Source: an uncultured Rhizobiaceae group bacterium
GTDB taxonomy: Bacteria > Pseudomonadota > Alphaproteobacteria > Rhizobiales > Rhizobiaceae
Direction: 5' to 3'
DNA: 46,720 bases
NCBI GenBank assembly: GCA_905480295.1
Contig: CAJQPW010000038.1
Span: 1-46,720, forward strand
The notes below the pieces were generated by a model. It saw nothing but the letters and a program-made list of their open reading frames with translations, ran no database searches and was not told the DNA's origin. Shown here piece after piece: positions 26,615-33,333 of this stretch (positions within the stretch are counted from its first letter, which is position 1; each line of letters opens with the position of its first letter). A program made the translations under genes and the position numbers.

Positions 26615-27568
26615 CTATTTGATTGCCTGAGGGTTGATCGGAGAACCGGCCCCACCTGGCAGATGCAGGGGCGGCGCAACGAAGAAAAATTCGTAAACGC
26701 CGTCTTCCGCACAGTCCTCGGCCAGTTCCTTGACGTAGAATATCTCACCCATGGATATGCCTATGGCCGGGATCACCACCCAGTGCCAGGGCTGGTTTGC
26801 TTCATCTGTTTCATTGGGGCGCACCTCGCATCCCCATGTATCTGCACAGATCGCAGCGATGTCAGTTTCACGGATCCAATGGGCGGTCTCAAAGGCCAGT
26901 CCCGGGGCATCGCCACCGGCATAGCCAGACCAATCGCCTTTAGCCAGACACCGCTCCTGGTGACCGGTGCGTACAATGACAAAATCACCCTTACGAATTT
27001 CGACACCCTGGGACGCGGCACAGGACGTAAGATCATCATTGGTAATGGCATATCCATCTTCCAGTGAATCCAATCCCTTGTGCCGGGCAATATCGAGCAA
27101 GACCCCGCGGCCCACCATTTTATCGCGGACATTTTCAATCCCCAGCTTGGCAGCCCCCTGAACGGTGACTTCCGTGGCGTCATATCCGTTGTACATCTTG
27201 TCATCGAGAAAGATGTGAGCCAACGCATCCCACTGGGTGGATGCCTGGCAAGGCATGTTGATGCCGTCATCGGCGTAACGCAGATAGGCCTTGCCATCTC
27301 CATCCTGCTTGCCAATTGCAGCGTCCGTTCCCGTTGCCAACATCTGGTGAACGGGATTCCAACGGCCACCAAACAACCCTGACTGTATCGGTTCCTTTAG
27401 ACTGAGGCCTAGGGCAAATACCTTGCCTTTGCGGATCAACCCTGCGGCAGCGATGATATCTGATGGTTCGATATTGTTGAGCGTTCCGATCTGGTCATCC
27501 TTGCCCCAACGCCCCCAGTTCGAAAGTTTCTTGGCTGTCTCGTAAATCGTATCACGGGTCAGTTTCAT
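26615..27568 (-). CDS. Cyclase-family hydrolase, QWD subgroup
   Basis: The 317-residue protein belongs to the same cyclase family as the gene at 15836 but to a different subgroup. The metal motif is S-T-Q-W-D-A-L-A-H (Asp114, His118), with the first histidine of H-x-D-x-x-x-H replaced by Gln112-Trp113, a pattern seen in longer cyclase-family members. Other landmarks are R-K-G-D-F-V-I-V-R-T-G-H and P-W-H-W-V-V-I-P-A-I-G. It likely opens a ring amide, lactone or formamide. Two copies of a shared operator lie upstream, and it is divergent from the flavin monooxygenase operon, with which it is presumably co-regulated. Confidence 0.87.
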   Translation of the reverse strand: MKLTRDTIYETAKKLSNWGRWGKDDQIGTLNNIEPSDIIAAAGLIRKGKVFALGLSLKEPIQSGLFGGRWNPVHQMLATGTDAAIGKQDGDGKAYLRYADDGINMPCQASTQWDALAHIFLDDKMYNGYDATEVTVQGAAKLGIENVRDKMVGRGVLLDIARHKGLDSLEDGYAITNDDLTSCAASQGVEIRKGDFVIVRTGHQERCLAKGDWSGYAGGDAPGLAFETAHWIRETDIAAICADTWGCEVRPNETDEANQPWHWVVIPAIGISMGEIFYVKELAEDCAEDGVYEFFFVAPPLHLPGGAGSPINPQAIK

Positions 27569-27603
27569 GATTAAATCCTTATATCGGGCTGCTTTTTCAT
27601 CGC

Positions 27604-27625
27604 TTATTTATCGATTGAAAAATAA
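27604..27625. promoter_or_regulatory. Shared 22-bp operator, copy 1 (cyclase promoter)
   Basis: The left half reads TTATTTATCGA and matches the consensus half-site exactly; the right half reads TTGAAAAATAA against TCGATAAATAA. It lies 36 bases upstream of the cyclase start in the 356-bp divergent region 27569-27924, which otherwise holds no gene. Confidence 0.75.
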
Positions 27626-27688
27626 CTCTGGCGCCTTGTCAATTGCTCCACGCCATTCAGAATATCTTGCAGAAAAACCGAAAATCAA

Positions 27689-27710
27689 CTATTTATCAAA
27701 CGATAACTAT
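27689..27710. promoter_or_regulatory. Shared 22-bp operator, copy 2 (divergent region)
   Basis: CTATTTATCAA followed by ACGATAACTAT matches the palindromic consensus (half-site TTATTTATCGA and its complement) at 17 of 22 positions, with the TTTATC and CGATAA cores intact. It is centred 85 bases from copy 1, in the same divergent region. Confidence 0.6.
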
Positions 27711-27723
27711 TGAGAATTTTTGA

Positions 27724-27738
27724 CACAATCGCATTGTG
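27724..27738. promoter_or_regulatory. 15-bp palindrome near the monooxygenase promoter
   Basis: CACAAT, CGC, ATTGTG forms a perfect palindrome with a three-base centre. It overlaps a TTGACA (27720-27725) that could be the -35 element of the monooxygenase promoter, although no good -10 is present at the right distance. A separate regulator may bind here. Confidence 0.45.
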
Positions 27739-27924
27739 ACCAAATGAGCCAACTTGGCCAACACCATCGCGACACGCTGGAATCATTGGAGAAATTGGTG
27801 AACCCGTACGCCCCAACCCCCACCATTGGATCGCTGCCAGACCAGCCTGTTGACGTGGAGAGGATTGGCTCATCCTCGTCGGTTCTTTCTAACTCTTGCA
27901 AAACCTAACCCACAGGAATCAAGC

Positions 27925-29139
27925 GTGGCACACCAAGTTGCTCCCAATCCATCACATTTAAGCGCCGCCAACCTGGCCGACTATATCGAGCGGGCCCGCA
28001 CCCTTGTTCCACAACTTAAAGAACGGGCCGCGGCGACAGAAGAACTGCGTCGTCTGCCACCGGAAACAGAGGAACAACTGCATGCCAGTGGTCTGTTTCG
28101 CATTATGCAACCAGCCCGGGTGGGCGGTGCCGAACTCGACTATGTGTCGGTGGTCGATATCGGTGAAGAGCTGGCAAAGGGAGACGCTGCCGTTGCCTGG
28201 AACGTCACCAATCTCGGCACCCATCACTGGATGCTGGGCATGTTCGAACAAGCCGCACAGGATCGGGTTTGGGATCATGACCCCGACGCACTGATCGCGT
28301 CATCCTTTGTTTTCCCTGCTGGACAGGCGCGACGCACAAATGGAGGCTATATCATCAAAGGACGCTGGCCGTTTTCTTCTGGCGTCGATTCTTCAGGCTG
28401 GAACATGTTAGGGGCAATCGTCGCGCCCGAGAATGATACCCAGGCTCCGGAACTGCGGATATTCCTGCTGCCCGACAGCGAATACACAATCATTGACACC
28501 TGGCATACAGCCGGATTGAAAGGGACCGGATCCAAGGATGTCGAAGTTGCTGACACATTTGTCGCCGAAGATATGACGCTGGCCGTACGATCCATGGCCG
28601 GTGGAGAAACGCCGGGATCGGCGATCAATCCCGGCCCCATTTTCCGCCTGCCGGTGTTTGCCCTCTTTCCGTTCGTGCTTTCAGGATGTGCATTGGGCAA
28701 CGCGCAGGCGTGCCTCGATGACTTTGTCGCATCCACCCGCCACCGGTCGTCAAAATACAATCAGGCCAAATTGTCCGATTTCCAATCCACGCAAATCAAA
28801 ATCGCCGAAGCCGGAGCCCGGATCGATGCCGCGAGACGGATCATGCGATCGATTTGCCTGGAGGCGATGGAGGATGCCAGGGCCAATCGTGTTCCAGACT
28901 TACTGAACAAGACCCGGTTTCGCCGCGATGGCGCGTTTTCCGTCGGTTTGTGCACACAGGCTGTTGATTTGCTGTTTGCTGCCAGCGGTGCTGGCGGACT
29001 TTACTCCAGTGGTCATTTACAGAGGCAATTCCGTGAAGCGCACGCCATCAATTCCCACATCGCTTTCAATTTTGATGCGGCTGGAGCCAATAATGGCCGT
29101 GTCGAGTTGGGCATGCCCTCAGAAAATACAACCCTTTGA
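27925..29139 (+). CDS. Acyl-CoA-dehydrogenase-like flavin monooxygenase, oxygenase component
   Basis: From a GTG start with AGGA seven bases upstream the protein has 404 residues. It has the acyl-CoA dehydrogenase fold of group D flavin monooxygenases (HpaB/HsaA/DszC relatives): P-P-E-T-E-E-Q-L-H-A-S-G-L-F-R-I near the start, W-P-F-S-S-G-V-D in the flavin-facing strand, and D-T-W-H-T-A-G-L-K-G-T-G-S-K-D. Such enzymes use reduced FMN or FAD from a separate reductase to hydroxylate aromatic or heterocyclic compounds. The reductase is the next gene, which supports this over a true acyl-CoA dehydrogenase. Confidence 0.88.
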   Translation: MAHQVAPNPSHLSAANLADYIERARTLVPQLKERAAATEELRRLPPETEEQLHASGLFRIMQPARVGGAELDYVSVVDIGEELAKGDAAVAWNVTNLGTHHWMLGMFEQAAQDRVWDHDPDALIASSFVFPAGQARRTNGGYIIKGRWPFSSGVDSSGWNMLGAIVAPENDTQAPELRIFLLPDSEYTIIDTWHTAGLKGTGSKDVEVADTFVAEDMTLAVRSMAGGETPGSAINPGPIFRLPVFALFPFVLSGCALGNAQACLDDFVASTRHRSSKYNQAKLSDFQSTQIKIAEAGARIDAARRIMRSICLEAMEDARANRVPDLLNKTRFRRDGAFSVGLCTQAVDLLFAASGAGGLYSSGHLQRQFREAHAINSHIAFNFDAAGANNGRVELGMPSENTTL

Positions 29140-29158
29140 ACGGACCGGTCGCGTTTCC

Positions 29159-29689
29159 ATGGACAAACCAACTGTCAGATCGTCAGCGCCAACAGATGGC
29201 GCGGAGCCGGAGTTCGATCCCCGCGACCTGCGCAATGCGCTGGGTTGTTTTGCTACCGGGGTTACCATCATCACTGCGGCCGGCCCTGGTGATGTGCAGG
29301 TCGGTCTGACTGCGAATTCATTTTCATCCGTCTCGTTAAATCCGGCCCTGGTTTCCTGGAGTCTGGCGTCTCACGCTCCCAGCATGCCAATTTTTCAAGA
29401 CTGCTCTCACTACGCCATTCATGTTCTGTCTCGCCAACAACAGGAATTGGCGATCCGCTTTTCGCAGCCCCGAGACGACAAGTTTGATGGATTGAAAATT
29501 CAACCCGGGCTCGGCAATGCACCGATTATACCGGACGCGCTGGCAACATTCCAATGCCACAATGCCTATCGTCATGCCGGTGGAGACCACGTCATCTTTC
29601 TAGGGGCCGTTGAAAAATATGACCATACCGAAGGCGAGCCCCTTGTCTTTCACCAGGGCCAGTTCACCGACCTTGCCCCCACTAAATGA
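29159..29689 (+). CDS. Flavin reductase family protein, reductase component
   Basis: The 176-residue protein has the flavin-reductase-like FMN-binding pattern: L-R-N-A-L-G-C-F-A-T-G-V-T-I-I-T-A and L-T-A-N-S-F-S-S-V-S-L-N-P-A-L-V-S-W. It lies 19 bases after the monooxygenase stop and should supply it with reduced flavin from NAD(P)H. The ATG at 29159 gives the expected family length; an in-frame ATG at 29093 would overlap the monooxygenase. No strong ribosome site is visible, so translation may be coupled to the upstream gene. Confidence 0.92.
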   Translation: MDKPTVRSSAPTDGAEPEFDPRDLRNALGCFATGVTIITAAGPGDVQVGLTANSFSSVSLNPALVSWSLASHAPSMPIFQDCSHYAIHVLSRQQQELAIRFSQPRDDKFDGLKIQPGLGNAPIIPDALATFQCHNAYRHAGGDHVIFLGAVEKYDHTEGEPLVFHQGQFTDLAPTK

Positions 29690-29698
29690 GGAAACTGA

Positions 29699-30190
29699 AT
29701 GTCAGAAAAGAAAACCAAAAGTTTTGACGTGATCTTTGAAGGTGTCGGAACCACCGGCGCAAACATGCGCAATGATATCGCGGTGGAATGGCCGATGATG
29801 AAAGAGAAATTTGAGCTGGCGACAGATGAAGGCCCGTTTCATGGTGGAGACGGCACGGCACCTCCCCCACTCGCGCTGTTTACCGCAGCTCTTACGGGCT
29901 GTTTGATGACCCAGATCAGAGCATTTGCCAAACGGCTCAACATCGCGATCGACCATGTTGAGGTTCATGCAAGGCTGCATTGGCGGGGTGAGCAGGTGGG
30001 CATGGAACCTTATGTGACCGAGCCGGTAGGATTTGGACTGGATGTTGATATCCAATGCGATGCCGAAGCAGAACAGATTCAACATTTGCTGGAGTGCGCC
30101 AAAAAGGGGTGCTTTATTGAGCAAACACTGGCGCAGGGCCTGATCGTCGATCACAGGCTGAAGATTGATGGTGAATGGCAAAAGGCCTAG
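29699..30190 (+). CDS. OsmC family protein
   Basis: The 163-residue protein follows the OsmC/Ohr pattern: G-G-D-G-T-A-P-P-P-L-A-L-F-T-A-A-L-T-G-C with Cys68, and a second cysteine at Cys137 in K-K-G-C-F-I-E-Q (Cys133 lies four residues before). Family members reduce organic hydroperoxides through such a cysteine pair. GAGGAA precedes the start, nine bases after the flavin reductase stop. In this operon it may detoxify peroxides made by uncoupled flavin or molybdenum enzymes (inference). Confidence 0.88.
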   Translation: MSEKKTKSFDVIFEGVGTTGANMRNDIAVEWPMMKEKFELATDEGPFHGGDGTAPPPLALFTAALTGCLMTQIRAFAKRLNIAIDHVEVHARLHWRGEQVGMEPYVTEPVGFGLDVDIQCDAEAEQIQHLLECAKKGCFIEQTLAQGLIVDHRLKIDGEWQKA

Positions 30191-30191
30191 A

Positions 30192-30204
30192 CCTATCAGA
30201 TAGG
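30192..30204. promoter_or_regulatory. 13-bp palindrome upstream of the TetR gene
   Basis: CCTATC-A-GATAGG is a perfect palindrome just after the OsmC stop and 16 bases before the TetR ATG. It may be an operator for the TetR protein or a small intercistronic hairpin. The TATC and GATA arms also occur in the shared operator, but at a different spacing. Confidence 0.45.
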
Positions 30205-30220
30205 CCGTTTGGGAGAAACC

Positions 30221-30859
30221 ATGAGTGATACAACCCCAATCAAACCGCGCAAAAAACGCCTGTCGTCAACCGAGCGGCGGGCGGATTTTATCAGCAAGGC
30301 CATTGAGTTTTTCGCGGAAGAAGGTTTTGAAAGCAGCACCCGCGATCTTGCCCGTCACCTGGGCGTGACCCAGCCTCTGCTATACCGCTACTTTCCAAGC
30401 AAGGGCGACCTGATCAAGGAAGTCTATCAGACAGTCTACCTCAACCGGTGGCGTGACGATTGGGACATATTGCTGTGTGACCGCAGCCGCCCGCTGAGCG
30501 ATCGGTTGCAGGAGTTTTACGAGGCCTATACCGATGCGATATTTAATCGTGAATGGATGCGGATATTTCTCTTTTCAGGTCTCAAGGGCGTCGAAATCAA
30601 CCGCTGGTATGTGGGTCTGGTCAAAGAACGAATTCTGACCAGAATCCTGGTAGAGTACCAACACGAAAACGGACTGGATGACGACACACCCCCAAGCGAC
30701 GAAGAGCTCGAATTCGCCTGGGTCATGCACGGTGGAATATTCTATTATGGAATCCGCAAACACATCTACGAATCGCCGGTTCTTGAAGACAAGTCCCGGA
30801 TGATCGCAGACGCGTTGAACGTGTTTTTGAACGGCGTTGGCGACATCAAAAAAAATTAG
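30221..30859 (+). CDS. TetR/AcrR family transcriptional regulator
   Basis: From ATG 30221, after GGGAGAAACC, the protein has 212 residues. The helix-turn-helix spans about residues 39-58 (S-T-R-D-L-A-R-H-L-G-V-T-Q-P-L-L-Y-R-Y-F). It ends the monooxygenase operon and is the only regulator gene between 26615 and 41110. That makes it the best candidate to bind the five copies of the 22-bp palindrome found in the divergent promoters of this block. This link is inference from position; the ligand is unknown. Confidence 0.93.
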   Translation: MSDTTPIKPRKKRLSSTERRADFISKAIEFFAEEGFESSTRDLARHLGVTQPLLYRYFPSKGDLIKEVYQTVYLNRWRDDWDILLCDRSRPLSDRLQEFYEAYTDAIFNREWMRIFLFSGLKGVEINRWYVGLVKERILTRILVEYQHENGLDDDTPPSDEELEFAWVMHGGIFYYGIRKHIYESPVLEDKSRMIADALNVFLNGVGDIKKN

Positions 30860-30912
30860 TCACGCAGAATTGGTGCCGGTCTCAGCGCCGGGCAGCAACC
30901 GCATAAACCGTG

Positions 30913-31431
30913 TCAGTCGCCGCCGCGTGCGGGATATTTGTTTTCAACCGCAAAGGGGATCTTTGAGTGCAAAAATTCCAGGTCAGGGCGTGCCCATGGC
31001 ATGTTGGAAACGTCGGCGAGATACAGGCGTCCATCCGGCCGAACCCAAAATAATCCCGGTTCACAGAAGATGTCCGCCTCCACTTCTTTGATTGCTTTGG
31101 AGACATAAAGCCCCCAGGCCCGTGCATCGGTGTCAGAGAGGCCGTATCCAATAGCGATCTTATCCAAGTCCCATTCGGAGGCGGTTTTTCTGGCTGTTTC
31201 TTCATCGTTCATCGAAATTGCAATTGTTGAGAAGCCCGACGCTTCATAGGCGTCCAGCAGGCCTTCAAGCTTCTGAAGATAGGCCTTGCAAACAGGGCAA
31301 TGCAGACCACGGTAAAACACCAGCATAGTGAAGTTTTCCGGAGACTGCTCGGCAAGGTTCCACGTGTCCCCTGACAGCGTTGGAACACGAAGAGAAGGCA
31401 CCTGTGCATCGGGAGTGAGCATGACTGACAT
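30913..31431 (-). CDS. Peroxiredoxin-like (AhpC/TSA fold) protein
   Basis: From ATG 31431, after AAGGAA, the protein has 172 residues with the thioredoxin-fold motif F-Y-R-G-L-H-C-P-V-C-K-A-Y-L, where Cys45 is the likely peroxidatic or redox cysteine and Cys48 its partner in a CxxC. The rest has the AhpC/TSA order, with T-I-A-I-S-M-N-D and an F-W-V-R-P-D-G-R-L-Y strand. It is convergent with the TetR gene and lies downstream of the OsmC-like ORF on the same strand, so both probably respond to the operator at 31921. Likely role: peroxide removal or protein thiol redox. Confidence 0.87.
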   Translation of the reverse strand: MSVMLTPDAQVPSLRVPTLSGDTWNLAEQSPENFTMLVFYRGLHCPVCKAYLQKLEGLLDAYEASGFSTIAISMNDEETARKTASEWDLDKIAIGYGLSDTDARAWGLYVSKAIKEVEADIFCEPGLFWVRPDGRLYLADVSNMPWARPDLEFLHSKIPFAVENKYPARGGD

Positions 31432-31486
31432 ATTAAATTTCCTTAAGAGAGCCGCATGAGGCGGCGTGCGGTGGTATGAATTCGCT

Positions 31487-31906
31487 TTACAGCGGTTGGA
31501 CGTTCCTATTTTCGGTAATCGTTGTTCCATTGCCTCCAATAACCTTGGCGATCGGACAATTTTTTCTAAGATTGGTTTTTCCGATCTGTTGTGGTGTCGC
31601 GTCAGTTGTCAGATCAACTTTCAAAACGATCTCGTGGAACGGTCGATGGGTTTCCTTCTTCAATTGCACTCCCAGCCGGTTGAACTGGCAGGTCAGTTTC
31701 ATATCCAAAGGCGCCACTTTGTAGCCCTGATATTTGGCAATGTGCCGGGAGATGACATTGGTGCCTACTTGTACCAAGGATTCGTCAATAGTGGTTTCCA
31801 GATTCCGCAGGTTGGGCACGGTTCGCGCATGGGTTTCGCCTTCACAAACGGGCGCACTCTCCCAACAGACTCCTCTCTGATCGTGATCATCAGCACAAAT
31901 TGCCAA
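31487..31906 (-). pseudogene. OsmC-like ORF, probably degenerate (missing the first cysteine region)
   Basis: The C-terminal half reads like an OsmC protein: G-T-N-V-I-S-R-H-I-A-K-Y-Q-G-Y helix, H-R-P-F-H-E-I-V-L-K-V-D-L-T-T-D-A and the second cysteine region N-C-P-I-A-K-V-I. The segment that should carry the G-G-x-x-x-G-P-x-P and the first catalytic cysteine appears to be missing between I-D-E and S-L-V-Q. The frame has no ATG in its first part; the only available start is a TTG at 31906, and a good ribosome site (AGAGGAG) has no in-frame start at a usable distance. It may be a decayed copy or an OsmC variant without peroxidase activity. Confidence 0.5.
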
Positions 31907-31920
31907 TTCTGGCTTGCTGC

Positions 31921-31942
31921 TTATTTATAAATCGATAAATAA
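31921..31942. promoter_or_regulatory. Shared 22-bp operator, copy 3 (Mo-hydroxylase promoter)
   Basis: TTATTTAT at 31921-31928 and ATAAATAA at 31935-31942 are exact inverted repeats around AAATCG. The site lies 70 bases upstream of the FAD-subunit gene and 15 bases from the OsmC-like ORF, so it can govern both directions. It matches the consensus shared with copies 1, 2, 4 and 5. Confidence 0.75.
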
Positions 31943-32011
31943 AGGATATAGAAGGTTGAAGCAATATGTGCACCGCTTTTTGATGTCGACGCTGAGCGGC
32001 AGGAGAGTTGA

Positions 32012-32857
32012 ATGAAAGCCAGTGATTTTAGCTATGAAAATCCGAACAGTCTGAACGCTGCTCTTGCCCTGTTGGCGAACCAGGACGGTGACGTGCAACT
32101 GCTGGCCGGTGGTCAAAGCCTGATGCCGATGATGAACTTTCGCCTCGCCGCACCTGACACTCTTGTGGATCTCAACGGCGTCAAAGAGCTTCAGTTCATT
32201 CAGGAAACGGAAACCAGCATCGAGATTGGGGCGATGACGCGTTACGTTCAGCTCGAGCAATCACCGCTGGTGACACAGCACATTCCTCTTTTTGCAAAAG
32301 CGCTGCCCCATATTGCCCATTCAGCCATTCGCAACCGCGGTACAATTGGAGGCAGCGCTGCATTGGCCGATCCGGCAGCGGAAATGCCGGCCCTGCTGAT
32401 TGCCCTCGGTGCAACATTGAATTTGCAATCCCTGACCGGACAGCGCTCCGTTTTAGCGGATGACTTTTTCCTTGGCCTTTACGAAACAACGCTTGCCGAT
32501 GGTGAGATTATTGAATCCATCTCAATTCCCAAACTGGCTTCAACCGATCGCACGGGATTTTACGAACTGGCACGGCGACATGGCGATTATGCCATGGCGG
32601 GTGTTGCGGTGGTGGACCGGGTCGTAGGAGATCTTGCATCGCTGCGGGTGGTATTTTTTGCCATCAGCGATCGTCCGGTGCGAGACCAAAAGATGGAGGA
32701 CTTGCTGCAGCGACCCAGTGCAAACGATGAACAGCAACACCTCAAGGAAGCGATAGGACAGCTTGAATTCCACGGTGATCTGAACGCCGATGCTGCCACC
32801 AAACAACATCTGGCCGGTGTGGTTCTGAACCGGGCGCTGAAGGAGATGGAGACATGA
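32012..32857 (+). CDS. Xanthine dehydrogenase family FAD-binding (medium) subunit
   Basis: The 281-residue protein has both FAD motifs of this family: A-G-G-Q-S (32-36) with L-M-P-M-M-N-F-R-L, and T-I-G-G-S (111-115) in R-N-R-G-T-I-G-G-S-A-A-L-A-D-P. GGAG precedes the ATG. It transfers electrons from the iron-sulfur subunit to its acceptor. Its stop overlaps the start of the small subunit by four bases (ATGA), as in the usual medium-small-large order of these operons. It is the first gene after operator copy 3. Confidence 0.95.
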   Translation: MKASDFSYENPNSLNAALALLANQDGDVQLLAGGQSLMPMMNFRLAAPDTLVDLNGVKELQFIQETETSIEIGAMTRYVQLEQSPLVTQHIPLFAKALPHIAHSAIRNRGTIGGSAALADPAAEMPALLIALGATLNLQSLTGQRSVLADDFFLGLYETTLADGEIIESISIPKLASTDRTGFYELARRHGDYAMAGVAVVDRVVGDLASLRVVFFAISDRPVRDQKMEDLLQRPSANDEQQHLKEAIGQLEFHGDLNADAATKQHLAGVVLNRALKEMET

Positions 32858-33333
32858 ACCAAAGACACTCCATTTCTATGACAGTTAATGGCGAAGCGAT
32901 CACAATGGACGTGCCGGTGCGCATGAACCTGGTTGACTTCCTTCGCAATGAGCTGGGACTGACCGGCTCCCACGTCGGCTGCGAACACGGCGTGTGCGGT
33001 GCCTGCACGTTGAAGATCGATGGTGAAATGGTGCGCGGTTGCCTGATGTTGGCGGTGCAGGCAGATGGCTGCACCATCACGACGATTGAAGGGTTCGCAG
33101 ACGATCCACGATCCGATCGACTGCAGGCTGCATTTGAACGAAACAATGCGCTGCAATGTGGCTATTGCACACCCGGCATGTTGGCCAGTGCTTTGGACTA
33201 TATTGAAGCAGGAGGCAGCACTGACCGCACAGCGATCCGGCAGCATATCTCAGGCAATTACTGTCGTTGCACCGGATATCAGTCGATCGTTGATGCCATT
33301 GCCCAGACTATTGAAGAAGGGCAAAAATCATGA
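32854..33333 (+). CDS. Xanthine dehydrogenase family 2Fe-2S (small) subunit
   Basis: The 159-residue protein contains both cluster sites: Cys43, Cys48, Cys51 and Cys63 (G-C-E-H-G-V-C-G-A-C, plant-ferredoxin type), and Cys102, Cys105, Cys137 and Cys139 (C-G-Y-C-T-P-G-M and C-R-C-T-G-Y). It passes electrons from the molybdenum centre to FAD. Start and stop both overlap neighbours by four bases, so the three subunits are translationally coupled. Confidence 0.97.
   Translation: MNQRHSISMTVNGEAITMDVPVRMNLVDFLRNELGLTGSHVGCEHGVCGACTLKIDGEMVRGCLMLAVQADGCTITTIEGFADDPRSDRLQAAFERNNALQCGYCTPGMLASALDYIEAGGSTDRTAIRQHISGNYCRCTGYQSIVDAIAQTIEEGQKS

Noticed and set aside
27685-27908. Short ORFs in the cyclase/monooxygenase divergent region
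   Set aside because: They overlap operator copies, lack ribosome sites, and resemble no family.
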